Shown here: positions 44,044 to 53,664 of the stretch, one piece after another
Layout: each line of letters starts with the position of its first letter
Position numbering within the stretch: the first letter of the stretch is position 1
Origin: Alteribacter keqinensis
Lineage (GTDB): Bacteria; Bacillota; Bacilli; Bacillales; Salisediminibacteriaceae
Direction of reading: 5' to 3'
DNA length: 64,000 nt
Assembly: GCF_003710255.1 (NCBI RefSeq)
Contig: NZ_RHIB01000001.1
Span: forward strand, 2,170,001 to 2,234,000
Notes under the pieces: model-generated
The model's database searches: none
Seen by the model: the letters and a program-made list of their open reading frames with translations, nothing else
Told to the model about the DNA's origin: nothing
Program-made: the position numbers and the translations under genes

Positions 44044-44688
44044 ATGATGCTGGAAGAAATAATGAAAACCGATGTCGTTTCTGTAACCGCCTCCACTTCA
44101 CTCACTGAAGCATTTACATTAATGGAGAAGTATAAAATCCGCCATCTGCCAGTCACTGATGAAGACGGCAGAATTGAAGGCATTGTTTCCGACAGGGATT
44201 TAAGAGATGCCAGCCCTTCAATTTTTAACCCGTCTGAAACGTCTTTTGCCGAAAAGCAGGTAGCCTCAATTATGGTTACTGATGTTATTACAGGGCTTCC
44301 GACAGATTTTGTCGAAGATGCGGCTACAGTCATGGTGGAAAATCAGTTCAGCTGTCTTCCCATTGAGCGTGAAGAAATCCTCGTAGGAATTATTACTGAC
44401 TCTGATCTTCTAAAAACGCTTGTAAGATTGACGGGTGCCGACCTGCCTACTTCACGTTTGGAAGTAGAAGTTCCCAATGTAGCAGGTATGCTTACCAAAG
44501 TCGCCAGCCTTGTGAGTGAGATGGGAGTAAATATCCAGAGTGTACTTGTGTATCCGAGTAAAAATCCTGAAAAGAAAGTCCTGGTTTTCCGTGTACAGAC
44601 GATGGATACAAGAAAGCTCGTTCTCAGTATTGAAGAAAATAACTATAAGGTGACATGGCCCAGCTTGGATACGGGGATGTCTTTATGA
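44044..44688 (+). CDS. acuB: acetoin utilization protein AcuB (CBS-CBS-ACT)
   Basis: A 214-aa protein with a CBS-domain pair (residues 1-125; DVVSVTASTSLTEAFTLMEKY and DVITGLPTDFVEDAATVMV) and a C-terminal ACT domain (about 138-210, LEVEVPNVAGMLTKVASLV). Adenine-nucleotide sensing is likely. It is part of acuABC, which in B. subtilis controls acetyl-CoA synthetase through acetylation; the role of AcuB is not established. ACGAGGG is 8 bases before the ATG. It overlaps acuC by 4 bp (ATGA). Confidence 0.94.
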   Translation: MMLEEIMKTDVVSVTASTSLTEAFTLMEKYKIRHLPVTDEDGRIEGIVSDRDLRDASPSIFNPSETSFAEKQVASIMVTDVITGLPTDFVEDAATVMVENQFSCLPIEREEILVGIITDSDLLKTLVRLTGADLPTSRLEVEVPNVAGMLTKVASLVSEMGVNIQSVLVYPSKNPEKKVLVFRVQTMDTRKLVLSIEENNYKVTWPSLDTGMSL

Positions 44689-45863
44689 AGAAAAAATCAG
44701 CATTTGTTTACTCTCCAGAGCAGTTGTCCTACCGTTTTAATGAACACCACCCTTTTAATCAAAAAAGGCTTGAAACAACAAACGATCTGCTGTTTAAACT
44801 CGGCGCATTAAGAGACAGTGATATTATTCCCCCGCGCATGGCTACCGAAGAAGAACTTCTGCTGGTACATACAAAAGAATATGTGGAAGCTGTAAAAAAA
44901 GCCAGTTCAGAAGAAAACAAGACTTCTTTTTCTTCTACATACGGTCTTGGTACTGAGGATACCCCTGCCTTCCCGCACATGCACGAAGCTGCATCATGGC
45001 TTGTTGGTGGTACCTTAACCGCTGTAGATACTATTTTTGAAGGCAGCTATGAACATGCGTTGAATTTAGGCGGCGGCCTCCACCACGGCTTTAAGGGTAA
45101 AGCATCAGGATTTTGTATATATAATGACAGTTCCATCGCAATCGAGTACATGAGAAAAAAGTATGATGCGAGGGTTTTGTACATTGACACTGACGCCCAC
45201 CATGGTGACGGAGTACAGTGGGCTTTTTATGACGACCCGAATGTATGCACGCTCTCCCTTCATGAAACAGGCCGCTACCTTTTTCCCGGTACAGGAAATG
45301 TAGCTGAACGAGGTTCGGGTGAAGGATATGGTTATTCCTTTAATGTGCCTTTGGAAGCGTTTACTGAAGATGACTCGTTTTTGGATTGCTACGAAAAAGC
45401 CATTACGGCTGTTGCAGAGTATTTTCGTCCGGATGTTATTATCACGCAGAACGGGGCAGATTCTCACTACTACGACCCCCTTACCCACCTGTGTTCAACG
45501 ATGAAAATCTATCATCAAATCCCAAAGCTCGCTCACAATATTGCTCATCAGTTTTGTGAAGGACGCTGGATTGCTGTCGGAGGGGGCGGCTATGATATCT
45601 GGCGTGTTGTTCCAAGAGCATGGTCCCTTATCTGGCTTGAAATGACCGATCAGGCCGAAGATCTCACAAAATCACCGATCCCGCAAAGCTGGATCGACAA
45701 ATGGAAAGGTTTTTCTCCTGAAACATTACCTGCCAGATGGTTCGATGACGCCGGGATGTACCCTGAAATCCCGCGGAAAAAGGAGATTGAGAAAAAGAAC
45801 GCGCGTACGGTCCAAAAAGCGCTTGAACCTATTTTCAAGCAGCATAAAAATGTGCAGATATAA
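44685..45863 (+). CDS. acuC: protein deacetylase AcuC (histone deacetylase family)
   Basis: A 392-aa zinc-dependent deacetylase of the HDAC family that reverses AcuA acetylation. GGLHHGF, DTDAHHGDGVQWAF with the metal Asp/His, QNGADSHYYDPLTHL and GGGGYD are the expected motifs. Tyr is present in the last region. Translation is coupled to acuB by the ATGA overlap with GGGGATG upstream. The terminator at 45866 closes the operon. Confidence 0.95.
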   Translation: MKKKSAFVYSPEQLSYRFNEHHPFNQKRLETTNDLLFKLGALRDSDIIPPRMATEEELLLVHTKEYVEAVKKASSEENKTSFSSTYGLGTEDTPAFPHMHEAASWLVGGTLTAVDTIFEGSYEHALNLGGGLHHGFKGKASGFCIYNDSSIAIEYMRKKYDARVLYIDTDAHHGDGVQWAFYDDPNVCTLSLHETGRYLFPGTGNVAERGSGEGYGYSFNVPLEAFTEDDSFLDCYEKAITAVAEYFRPDVIITQNGADSHYYDPLTHLCSTMKIYHQIPKLAHNIAHQFCEGRWIAVGGGGYDIWRVVPRAWSLIWLEMTDQAEDLTKSPIPQSWIDKWKGFSPETLPARWFDDAGMYPEIPRKKEIEKKNARTVQKALEPIFKQHKNVQI

Positions 45864-45865
45864 CA

Positions 45866-45913
45866 AAAAAAAGAGTCTTTTCAGGAGTGAACTCTGATAA
45901 AGACTCTTTTTTA
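45866..45913. terminator. bidirectional terminator between acuC and mtnN
   Basis: AAAAAAAGAGTCTTT pairs with AAAGACTCTTTTTT, with AGAGT/ACTCT-type pairing inside. Confidence 0.88.
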
Positions 45914-45919
45914 AGGTGA

Positions 45920-46615
45920 TTACATTCGGCTCAGCATCTGCTCAACGATTTTGGCAGAACGCTCTGCAGATTCTTCCACAAACGTTGTAAAGCTCCCTGC
46001 TGCTTCTCCATTCGCTTTGTCGGAAATGGATCGCAGAATAACAAAAGGAACATTATTGACCATAGCTGCATGTCCGACAGCCGCCCCCTCCATCTCTACA
46101 CAAGCACCTTCAAACATCTCACGCAGTTCATTTACCTGATCCCAGTCTGCGATAAACTGATCCCCGCTCAACACGATTCCTTTCATTACTGCTGACACAT
46201 TCAGATCTTTAGCAGCTTCATATGACAGTGAAACAAGCTTTTCATCTGCCGGAAATGTTGAAGGACCATTAAACATCGGTACTTCTCCGCGTTTAAATCC
46301 AAGAGGGCTCGCATCGAGATCATGTTCAATACACGCTGTGGATACGACTAAGTCCCCCACTTCCAGTGAAGGGGCAAGAGCACCTGCCACACCTGTAAAA
46401 AGTATCGCTTCCACATTGTACAGGTCGATCAGTATTTGTGTTGTTACTGCTGCATTAACTTTTCCTACCCCGCACCTGGTAATAACAACTTCATGCTCGT
46501 GCCACGATCCTTTATATAATGTTAAGTGAGCTTTCTTCTCTTCAGTAAAGGAAGTTCCTTGCTTTAAAAAGTATTCAATTTCTTCTTTCATTGCTCCAAT
46601 AATGCCTACTCTCAT
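45920..46615 (-). CDS. mtnN: 5'-methylthioadenosine/S-adenosylhomocysteine nucleosidase
   Basis: A 231-aa enzyme, the same length as B. subtilis MtnN (Pfs). It hydrolyses MTA and SAH to adenine and the thioribose sugar. N-terminal MRVGIIGAMKEEIEYF, GVGKVNAA, FTGVAGAL, CVEMEGAAVGHAAM (catalytic Glu region) and ILRSISDKANGEA are canonical. The ATG at 46615 has AAAGGCGG upstream; an in-frame ATG at 46672 gives an atypical extension. Single gene, convergent with acuABC. Confidence 0.94.
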   Translation of the reverse strand: MRVGIIGAMKEEIEYFLKQGTSFTEEKKAHLTLYKGSWHEHEVVITRCGVGKVNAAVTTQILIDLYNVEAILFTGVAGALAPSLEVGDLVVSTACIEHDLDASPLGFKRGEVPMFNGPSTFPADEKLVSLSYEAAKDLNVSAVMKGIVLSGDQFIADWDQVNELREMFEGACVEMEGAAVGHAAMVNNVPFVILRSISDKANGEAAGSFTTFVEESAERSAKIVEQMLSRM

Positions 46616-46774
46616 GTTGGTTCCCGCCTTTTTCAGAATCTTATCCATGTTCATTGTAAAGAGAATTGCCACTCCTGTCTATTCCTGAAGCAACATCTAT
46701 CGGAAAAAGACGAAAAAAAGATCCGGGTGAAGGATTTCCCCGGAAATAGTAAAAAAGTGGATGATTATATCAAA

Positions 46775-47545
46775 TTAGAACATGTCTTTACGATCGTATT
46801 CCGGATCGGAAATAACAATCACAACCCGGCGGTTCTGCCTCAGGTTTTCCTCAGTGGAATTAGGGGCTACCGGACGGGTGTCTCCATACCCTACTGCCAT
46901 AAAACGTTCAGGATCAAGGCTGTTCTCATCAATTAAGTGCCTGATGACACTGGAAGCCCTCGCTCCTGACAGCTCCCAATTGGAAGGGTAGACTGTCGTA
47001 CTGATGGGGCGGCTGTCTGTATGTCCTTCAACCTTAACAATATTAGGAATTTCATTTAGAAGGGTACCTACCTTGTCCAGAAACGGTCTTGCCCCTTCCA
47101 GGACATCAGCCTGGGCAGACCGAAAGAGCGTCTGTTCCTGCAGAACGAGTACAACGCCCCGTTCATCACGTGAGGCCGATATTTCTTCCTTCAACTCATA
47201 TTCTTCCAAATACTCATTTACTTCCTGAAGGAGTTTATCGAGTTCTTCATTTTCTTCTTCCTCTAAATCAAGCAACGTTTCAAAAGAATCTTCTTCCATT
47301 TCAAACGGATCTGCTTTTACCTCTTTTTCTTCAGAAGGATGATCTGCAGGTATAAGAGATGGGAAATTATCAAAAATCGCACGGTCCTGAAAAGATTCTG
47401 CCAGAGCCTGAAACTTCTGAGAATCAACTACACTCATTGAAAACAGCAGAATAAAGAAAACGAGGATCAATGTCATCAGGTCAGAGAAGGTGACCATCCA
47501 CTTTGGGGCACCTTTGGAAGAGTTCTGTTTTCTACGCCTGATCAT
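46775..47545 (-). CDS. motS: flagellar motor stator protein MotS
   Basis: A 256-aa MotB-type stator subunit. A single transmembrane helix (about 20-40, [19 protein letters not shown]) contains the ion-binding Asp in TFSDLMTLI. An acidic linker (about 60-110) precedes the OmpA-like peptidoglycan-binding domain ([12 protein letters not shown] near 170, [11 protein letters not shown] near 225). MotS works with MotP as the Na+-coupled stator in Bacillus. The ATG at 47545 overlaps motP by 14 bp. A longer upstream frame belongs to motP's shadow. Confidence 0.92.
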   Translation of the reverse strand: MIRRRKQNSSKGAPKWMVTFSDLMTLILVFFILLFSMSVVDSQKFQALAESFQDRAIFDNFPSLIPADHPSEEKEVKADPFEMEEDSFETLLDLEEEENEELDKLLQEVNEYLEEYELKEEISASRDERGVVLVLQEQTLFRSAQADVLEGARPFLDKVGTLLNEIPNIVKVEGHTDSRPISTTVYPSNWELSGARASSVIRHLIDENSLDPERFMAVGYGDTRPVAPNSTEENLRQNRRVVIVISDPEYDRKDMF

Positions 47546-48347
47546 AGGCGGCTTCTCCTTCCCTTGCCTCTGCCTCTTTTTCTTTAATCCTTGCCGGTAG
47601 AAACGCACCAAGCTTTTCTTCAAGTACCTTTGGATTCTGGCCTGACTGAACCCCGAGAATGCCTTCAATAATGATCTGTTTGATGAACACTTCTTCTTCT
47701 GTTTTATTCTCAAGCTTGTTAGCCATAGGCAGGAACACCAGATTTGCAAGAAGCGTTCCGTATAATGTTGTAAGTAATGCAATAGCCATATTCGGACCAA
47801 GGGTTGCAGGGTCATTTAAATTTTGTAACATAAGGACCAGACCGACAAGTGTACCAATCATACCCCAGGCAGGGGCATACTCCCCTGCTTTTTCAATTAT
47901 GTAGCGACCTTTACGATGCCGTTCCTCCATAGCCACAACTTCAGCCATAAGAATATCCTTAATCGTTTCCTGCTCAATTCCATCCACAGCAAGAAGAACG
48001 CCTTTTTCAATAAACGGATCCTCGACTTCTTCAAGCCCCATTTCCAAAGCCAGCAGCCCTTCTCTTCTCGCTTTTGTAGATAGAGACTTAAACGTGGTTA
48101 TCAGGTTTTGCAAGTCATAATCCTTAGAATGAAAGACTTCTTTAAAGACTTTCGGTAAAAGAGCCAGTTCTTGTTTTGAAAAGTTAATCAAAATTGCTGC
48201 TGACAGCCCACCAAGAACAATGACAATCGATGTCCATTGAACGAAAAAGTGGAAGTTGCCAGGGCCGGCATTAAAGAAGATTGCAAACAAAATCATTGTC
48301 AGACCGACAAAGATCCCAATCGGTGTAAAGTAATCGAGTTTCTTCAT
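47532..48347 (-). CDS. motP: flagellar motor stator protein MotP
   Basis: A 271-aa MotA/ExbB-type stator with four membrane segments: about 9-26, 36-53, around 155-175 ([18 protein letters not shown]) and around 185-205. The cytoplasmic loop with [12 protein letters not shown] carries the charged residues contacting FliG. Located beside ccpA, as MotP of B. subtilis, which is Na+-coupled. GGGGAGAGG is 5-8 bases before the ATG. The 14-bp overlap with motS indicates a two-gene operon. Confidence 0.93.
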   Translation of the reverse strand: MKKLDYFTPIGIFVGLTMILFAIFFNAGPGNFHFFVQWTSIVIVLGGLSAAILINFSKQELALLPKVFKEVFHSKDYDLQNLITTFKSLSTKARREGLLALEMGLEEVEDPFIEKGVLLAVDGIEQETIKDILMAEVVAMEERHRKGRYIIEKAGEYAPAWGMIGTLVGLVLMLQNLNDPATLGPNMAIALLTTLYGTLLANLVFLPMANKLENKTEEEVFIKQIIIEGILGVQSGQNPKVLEEKLGAFLPARIKEKEAEAREGEAAYDQA

Positions 48348-48397
48348 ATTTCCTCTCCCCATCTTCTTTACCATCCGATTGGTCTTTGTCTTTTATA

Positions 48398-49405
48398 TCA
48401 ATCGGACGATTTCGTCGAATCGCGATACTCAATGCGATGCGGCAATAATACAACATCATCATTGACTTCTTCTTTATTCATATATTTAGTCAGCAGCCGC
48501 ATGGAAACAGCGCCGATATCGTACATAGGCTGAACAACAGATGTTAATGTCGGACGTACCATGGAAGCAAGCCTTGTATTGTCAAAGCCGATTACTTCAA
48601 AGTCTTCCGGTACTTTGTACCCTTTGTCCTGCGCACCATGAATAACACCAAGAGCCATTTCGTCAGTAGAAGCGAAAATAGCTGTAGGCTTGTCTTCAAG
48701 AGAAGTCAGTGAGTCCATTGCTTCAAGACCTGAATCGTATGTGTAATCCCCGATTACAACATAGTCGTCGTTAAGTTCAAGTCCTGCGTCACTCAGAGCA
48801 CGCTTATACCCGGCAAACTTCTGATAGCCATTGATCGGATCTTCAAGTGTTCCCGATAACATTGCAATTCTTTCATGTCCTTTATCAATGAAGTCTTTGA
48901 CTGCGTCGTAGACACCTTGTTCGTAGTCGATGTTTACACTTGGGAATTCTCTGTCCTTATCCACTGTTGCTGAAAGGACAACCGGTACAGGAGACTGCTT
49001 AAACTGCTGGGCATGTTCCTCTGTAATTTCTCCTCCCATAAAAATCAGTCCGTCCACCTGTTTTTCCAGAAGAGTGTTAACTAGATGAATTTCTTTTTCT
49101 TTGTTCTGGTCAGAGTTACAAAGAATAATGTTGTATTTGTACATTGTAGCGATATCTTCAATTCCTCTTGCCAGTTCTGCAAAAAAGATACTTGAAATAT
49201 CAGGGATGATTACACCCACTGTGGTCGTTTTCTTGCTTGCGAGTCCCCGCGCTACCGCATTTGGACGATAGCCCAATCGCTCAATTGCCTCCAGGACACG
49301 CTTTCTTGTGGTAGGTTTCACATTTGGGTTTCCGTTAACGACACGGGAAACCGTTGCCATAGAAACCCCCGCTTCTCTTGCTACGTCATAAATCGTAATA
49401 TTCAT
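48398..49405 (-). CDS. ccpA: catabolite control protein A
   Basis: A 335-aa LacI-family regulator. The N-terminal [24 protein letters not shown] (3-23) and hinge [17 protein letters not shown] are typical. The effector domain contains the Hpr-Ser46-P contact region. It binds cre sites to repress or activate carbon genes, including ackA and acu genes in B. subtilis. AAGGAGG is 8 bases before the ATG. motPS follows on the same strand, 50 bp downstream. A hairpin at 49487-49526 separates it from the upstream lipoprotein gene. Confidence 0.97.
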   Translation of the reverse strand: MNITIYDVAREAGVSMATVSRVVNGNPNVKPTTRKRVLEAIERLGYRPNAVARGLASKKTTTVGVIIPDISSIFFAELARGIEDIATMYKYNIILCNSDQNKEKEIHLVNTLLEKQVDGLIFMGGEITEEHAQQFKQSPVPVVLSATVDKDREFPSVNIDYEQGVYDAVKDFIDKGHERIAMLSGTLEDPINGYQKFAGYKRALSDAGLELNDDYVVIGDYTYDSGLEAMDSLTSLEDKPTAIFASTDEMALGVIHGAQDKGYKVPEDFEVIGFDNTRLASMVRPTLTSVVQPMYDIGAVSMRLLTKYMNKEEVNDDVVLLPHRIEYRDSTKSSD

Positions 49406-49486
49406 TTATAGTCCTCCTTGCATAAATTACCATATTATGGCTTTCATGTTTTCATAACGTAATGCTATGATACGACACTTTAAGGA

Positions 49487-49526
49487 GGGGCGCAAATTCT
49501 TTATTTATATCGACATTTTGTGCCCC
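49487..49526 (-). terminator. hairpin between the lipoprotein gene and ccpA
   Basis: On the minus strand GGGGCACAAA pairs with TTTGCGCCCC (one mismatch), followed by TCCTT. The T run is weak. Confidence 0.5.
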
Positions 49527-49596
49527 TGTATTGATACAAAACGAAATATTTCTCAGTTATTTTTTAATAAATACCTATTATCCATGAAAATAATGT

Positions 49597-50154
49597 CTAA
49601 TTGTACTGAATGGTTTTCTGAACGACTTTTGGATTCTCTCCGTCACTTTCTTTCATTACTTTATACTGGAGTCTGTTTGTTCTTCCATTTTGTACAACAT
49701 CCATCTCCATAACCGTTTGAGTCTTACTGTGCTCAACAATATTTATTGTCAGAGGATCAGCATCAAGAATGGTAGGCCATCTTACACCACGGACAGCTGC
49801 AAGGTATTCTCCTTCTCTGCTGCGGCTAAGGTCGGTCATTTTCTCAGATACGGTGTCTGCAAGCTCATCGGATAATACCTGCTGCAGATATTCATCAAGC
49901 TCTTCTTTCGTCGTGAAGGATTGAAAAACCGTAACCCCTTCTTCGTTCAGTTGAGTTTCAGATAATGGCTTGCGAATGTGAGACTCTGCCTCAGAGAGAA
50001 AATTAATGATTTTTCCCTTTTCTTTTTCTGCATCAGCCTGATTTGTAAATCCAGTGTATTCCATTGCACCGTCTTCGCCGGAATTCCCGCATCCTACCGC
50101 AAATCCCGAGAAAAGAGCCAAACAGCAAAACAGCCACATTACTTGCTTCATCAT
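49597..50154 (-). CDS. predicted lipoprotein, hypothetical
   Basis: A 185-aa exported protein with a lipoprotein signal peptide. The hydrophobic core WLFCCLALFSGF leads to the lipobox AVGC, Cys at about residue 22. The mature part is charged and has EEGVTVFQSFTTKEELDEYL and a C-terminal strand-rich NRLQYKVMKE segment. AGGGTGTGAG lies before the ATG. It sits between aroA and ccpA, an insertion relative to B. subtilis. No family recognised. Confidence 0.8.
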   Translation of the reverse strand: MMKQVMWLFCCLALFSGFAVGCGNSGEDGAMEYTGFTNQADAEKEKGKIINFLSEAESHIRKPLSETQLNEEGVTVFQSFTTKEELDEYLQQVLSDELADTVSEKMTDLSRSREGEYLAAVRGVRWPTILDADPLTINIVEHSKTQTVMEMDVVQNGRTNRLQYKVMKESDGENPKVVQKTIQYN

Positions 50155-50280
50155 GTCTCACACCCTGTTTTTTCTTAGGTTGACACTTTCTCCATATCCC
50201 TATACATTTAAACTGCGGTTTCTCCGCTTCCGACTCAGGCTGTCGTAAGATAGTAAAAGGTATATAGAGTTGCGGCACAG

Positions 50281-50316
50281 CAAAAAGCCGCCTCAGTAAT
50301 CACTACTGAGAGCGGC
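50281..50316 (-). terminator. intrinsic terminator of aroA
   Basis: On the minus strand AGCCGCTCTCAGTAG pairs with CTACTGAGGCGGCT, with a mismatch, then TTTTTG. Confidence 0.8.
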
Positions 50317-50332
50317 TGTGTTTCATTGAAGA

Positions 50333-51430
50333 CTAGCCTTTAACGACTTTCTTTTGAGATTTGTAAAGCCCTGACTCTTCAAGCTTCGCCATGAAGTCAT
50401 TGAACTCATCAATGTCCATTTGCTGGGCAGAGTCTGAAAGAGCAACAGCAGGGTCCGGGTGTACTTCTGCCATAACCCCGTCTGCACCAATGGCAAGAGC
50501 TGCTTTAGCCGTTGGAAGCAGTAAGTCTCTGCGGCCTGTTGAATGTGTTACATCCACGAATACCGGTAAATGCGTTTCCTGTTTAAGAATTGGAACAGCT
50601 GAAATGTCCAAGGTGTTTCGTGTTGCTTTTTCATAAGTGCGGATACCGCGCTCACAAAGCATTACATTTTTGTTTCCTTTAGATAGAATATACTCTGCTG
50701 CGTTCATGAATTCTTCAATTGTTGCAGAGAGTCCGCGCTTTAAAAGGACCGGCGTGTCTACACTTCCTGCAGCTTTTAGCAGCTCGAAGTTCTGCATGTT
50801 ACGGGCACCAATTTGAATGACATCAACATAATTGACTGCCATCGGGATATCACCAGGGTTAACAATTTCACTGATTACAGCAAGTCCGTGCTTGTCTGCT
50901 ACATCTCTTAAAATCTTAAGTCCTTCTTCACCAAGCCCCTGGAAGTCGTATGGAGATGTTCTTGGCTTAAACGCTCCACCACGCAGGAATTTAACACCTT
51001 GATTCTTAAGGGCAGCTGCAACAGCGTCTACCTGCTCGTAGCTTTCAACTGAACATGGTCCGGCGATTAACCGCTGCTGACCATCACCAACGCGCTCTCC
51101 GTTAATTTCTACAACTGTGTCATCAGCCTGCTTCTTTCGTGATACAAGCAGTGCTTTTCGATGATCGTCTTCCTGAAGTTCCAGACTTGCTTTAAAGATT
51201 TGCTTGAAGATATGTTGAAGGGTCGATGTTTCAAACGGCCCCTGATTGTTTTCTGAAATCATATCCAGCATTTTTCGTTCTCGAACAGGGTCAAAGCGAT
51301 TTAGACCCTGGGCACTTTTTACCCGCCCAATTTCCTTCGCTAACTTTGCTCTCTCATTTATCAACTTCACTAATTGCAAGTTGACCTCGTCTAATTCTTT
51401 TCTCAACTCTTCTAACTGTTCGTTACCCAT
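50333..51430 (-). CDS. aroA: bifunctional chorismate mutase / DAHP synthase (AroA(G))
   Basis: A 365-aa enzyme starting the shikimate pathway. The N-terminal AroQ chorismate mutase (1-90, [20 protein letters not shown]) acts as the allosteric domain for the KDPG-aldolase-like type I-beta DAHP synthase (about 105-350, [30 protein letters not shown]). As in B. subtilis it lies near ccpA. GGAGAGGAG is upstream of the ATG. The promoter at 51488-51516 is strong. Confidence 0.97.
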   Translation of the reverse strand: MGNEQLEELRKELDEVNLQLVKLINERAKLAKEIGRVKSAQGLNRFDPVRERKMLDMISENNQGPFETSTLQHIFKQIFKASLELQEDDHRKALLVSRKKQADDTVVEINGERVGDGQQRLIAGPCSVESYEQVDAVAAALKNQGVKFLRGGAFKPRTSPYDFQGLGEEGLKILRDVADKHGLAVISEIVNPGDIPMAVNYVDVIQIGARNMQNFELLKAAGSVDTPVLLKRGLSATIEEFMNAAEYILSKGNKNVMLCERGIRTYEKATRNTLDISAVPILKQETHLPVFVDVTHSTGRRDLLLPTAKAALAIGADGVMAEVHPDPAVALSDSAQQMDIDEFNDFMAKLEESGLYKSQKKVVKG

Positions 51431-51487
51431 AGCTGATAACTCCTCTCCTTTGCATCGTGTTGACCTTATTCTTTTCGATTAGGGACT

Positions 51488-51516
51488 ATTATAAACGATA
51501 CGATTCTTTCTGTCAC
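51488..51516 (-). promoter_or_regulatory. sigma-A promoter of aroA
   Basis: On the minus strand GTGACA (51516-51511), 17-bp spacer, TATAAT (51493-51488). A near-palindrome CTTAAACGCTTTTAAG at 51534-51549 lies upstream and only weakly resembles a cre site. Confidence 0.75.
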
Positions 51517-52165
51517 CCATTTTTTCTTTATAACTTAAACGCTTTTAAGCACTAAAGTAAATGAGCCTTGTCATGATGGGATTTTAGCGTTCAAATTATT
51601 TTAAATTTTTTATTTTGTTACTCTATGCTTGCCTGTTTCTTTTCGTGACAGCTACCTATTTTTTGTATGCGATGACGTTTGTTAACAAGAGGTGGCGTAA
51701 CTTATATAGTTTTCTCCTTTGCGCCTTCGTCATCTTCACATATCCATCAAGATTAAGAAACATCGCTTTTGATATCCTTAAGGCTGTTTTTAACAATACT
51801 TGAACCCCTTAGGATTATTTTAGGAACTCCATGCGAACGCCTTCCGCTGCCTTATTTTACTTACACCAGTGATATTGTCTCTGGTTTGGGTTCTCAGGAG
51901 ACTTAGATATCGGTAACCCATGAACGTTTCTCCTTTATTAACCCTCCTTATTTTGTCGAGGGAATTGTTGCAGACCGAATGTCCGCAGACTCCTGGACTT
52001 ACGGTTGAAAGATTCTTGCAAGCATATCTGAGGACATTCATGCCGCACCCTGATTCAGTTTTTATCATTTAGTATTATTCCTTCCCTTGACGGCCAGGGC
52101 ATCTCTCCCAAACACGCTTTCAGCCCGTGAGTTCCGCCAAAGACTGGCTTTAATGAACAGTACTA
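51517..52165. other. intergenic stretch between aroA promoter and ytxJ
   Basis: About 650 bp with no convincing gene. A 62-codon hydrophobic frame at 51615-51803 (+, TTG) lacks a Shine-Dalgarno. Around 51820-52060 there are short inverted pieces (ACGCCTTCCGC, GCAGACTCCTGG) that could be decayed dispersed repeats. Confidence 0.5.
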
Positions 52166-52202
52166 TAAAAAAGCCTCCGGAAATGATAACTTCCGGAGGC
52201 TT
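52166..52202 (-). terminator. intrinsic terminator of ytxJ
   Basis: GAAGCCTCCGGAAG-type stem (AAGCCTCCGG with CCGGAGGCTT), followed by TTTTTTATAG on the minus strand. Confidence 0.9.
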
Positions 52203-52207
52203 CAACT

Positions 52208-52537
52208 TTATTGATTTAATGCACGTGCAAGGGTCTCTTTTGTCACATTCCAGTGGGAATCGTGCCATTTGACTTCGCCATCCTGAATAAGGAAAGCCTG
52301 AGGCGACTCATGCTTTACATTCAGCCTGTTGGCAATCTCATTGGACAGGGAACGGGCCTCCTGTACATCAAGATAAAACACAGGAACACTCTTCTCCTCT
52401 TCACTGAAATTCTCTGTTTCATTGAATGCCTGTGTACTAATCGGACAAGTAGTACTGTTTTTGAGAAAATAAAAATGCTCATTATCTTTGAGGAGCTTTT
52501 CCCACTCCTGGACGGTCGAGATCTTTGTCATACTCAT
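52208..52537 (-). CDS. ytxJ: monothiol bacilliredoxin YtxJ (BrxC)
   Basis: A 109-aa thioredoxin-fold protein with one active cysteine, STTCPIS (about residue 30), the YtxJ/BrxC type. It is thought to remove bacillithiol from mixed disulfides. The start at 52537 has AAAGGAG 8-9 bases upstream. Third gene of ytxG-ytxH-ytxJ; the intergenic gap to ytxH is 13 bp. In B. subtilis these genes are sigma-B and sigma-H dependent. Confidence 0.93.
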   Translation of the reverse strand: MSMTKISTVQEWEKLLKDNEHFYFLKNSTTCPISTQAFNETENFSEEEKSVPVFYLDVQEARSLSNEIANRLNVKHESPQAFLIQDGEVKWHDSHWNVTKETLARALNQ

Positions 52538-52550
52538 AAAATAAACTCCT

Positions 52551-53018
52551 TTATTTGTTGTCGGATTCTGAATTAATTTTCTGCTTTTCTTTCTCTTCAA
52601 CTTCACGGACCAGTTCTTCTACGGAGCGCTGAAGCTCTTCTACTTCTTTTTTCACGCTTGCAGCAATCTCTTCACCGGCTCCTTGAAGATCGTTAGTCAG
52701 GCTTTCAGCTGACTCGGTTAACTCTTCCACGTCTTTTCTTACTGCACGTGTAAGCTCCTTCACCCGCTCAACAAGTGTATTGGATTGTTCAGATACAGTC
52801 TGGGCAAAGTTAGATGTACTCTCTTTTGCCGTACTTGCAAATTCAGTGGTCTTTTCCTTAGCCAGCTTCGCACCTTCATTAATTTCTCCGCGAAGTTCCT
52901 TACCGGATTTCGGAGCAAGGAGCAGGGCAGTAGAAGCACCTACTATCCCACCAAGCAGGGTACCGATTAGAAAATCCTTCGTATTCATCTCGCTGCTTTC
53001 TTCATTTCGATTTACCAT
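52551..53018 (-). CDS. ytxH: YtxH domain protein
   Basis: A 155-aa protein of the YtxH general stress family. An N-terminal hydrophobic glycine-rich segment FLIGTLLGGIVGASTALLLAP (about 16-36) may insert in the membrane, followed by a long Lys/Glu/Ser-rich amphipathic coiled-coil region. GGGAGG precedes the ATG, 3 bp after the ytxG stop. General-stress expression is known for B. subtilis; not shown here. Confidence 0.92.
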   Translation of the reverse strand: MVNRNEESSEMNTKDFLIGTLLGGIVGASTALLLAPKSGKELRGEINEGAKLAKEKTTEFASTAKESTSNFAQTVSEQSNTLVERVKELTRAVRKDVEELTESAESLTNDLQGAGEEIAASVKKEVEELQRSVEELVREVEEKEKQKINSESDNK

Positions 53019-53021
53019 AAT

Positions 53022-53492
53022 CTATTCCTCCCCATGTTTTCTGATAGGTTTTTCAACCGTGTTGGGTTTTACTTCCGTTTCTGCACGCTTTGCTTTCCAT
53101 TTAGCCCAGACGTCCATGGCTGCATTCGCCCATTTGACCGTCTGTGCAACTTGTTCGGTGTTCTCATTTGCACGCTGACTTACTGCATCAGACATCTTTC
53201 TGACGGACTGATTGACTGTTTTAAGTGAATCCCCAAGCTCTTTGGCTGAGTCAAATACACCATTTAAGGAATCAGACTTTCTTTGAATATCATCTGCGAG
53301 CAGATTCGTTTTATGTAAAAGTTCCGTTGATTCTTTCGAAATACCATCAATCTGCTTCTCCATTCCTTCAACCGTTACTGACACGCTTTCAAGTGTTTTT
53401 GTTACAGCTTTAAGTGTACCAATCACATAGACAACGAGAACAGCAAAGGCGACTGCTGCAATGAGTGCACTTACATATACTAACCATTCCAT
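53022..53492 (-). CDS. ytxG: YtxG, DUF948 family protein
   Basis: A 156-aa protein with one N-terminal transmembrane segment (about 5-27) and a coiled-coil rest that matches DUF948, ending with VWAKWKAKRAETEVKPNTVEKP. The ATG at 53492 has TAGGAGGTGG upstream. First gene of ytxGHJ, whose B. subtilis version is a general stress operon. Divergent from ampS, about 170 bp away. Confidence 0.92.
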   Translation of the reverse strand: MEWLVYVSALIAAVAFAVLVVYVIGTLKAVTKTLESVSVTVEGMEKQIDGISKESTELLHKTNLLADDIQRKSDSLNGVFDSAKELGDSLKTVNQSVRKMSDAVSQRANENTEQVAQTVKWANAAMDVWAKWKAKRAETEVKPNTVEKPIRKHGEE

Positions 53493-53664
53493 GTCTATCC
53501 ACCTCCTATACGTCTTCAAAGGCACCTGCCCTTGTACAATATTCTACATATTTTGTACTTATTCCTTTAAAAAAAGAAAGATTTCCTCCTGTTACGTTCC
53601 TTCCTCTTTTCAGTTAAACTAAAGAAGGACATTCGTCCTTACATAAATGAAGGAGGAGATACTT

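Noticed and set aside
46616-46672. N-terminal extension of MtnN
   Set aside because: The extension is absent from family members, and the ATG at 46615 gives the canonical 231-aa protein.
51615-51803. 62-codon hydrophobic frame on the plus strand
   Set aside because: TTG start without a Shine-Dalgarno in AT-rich intergenic DNA; hydrophobicity follows from T-rich codons.
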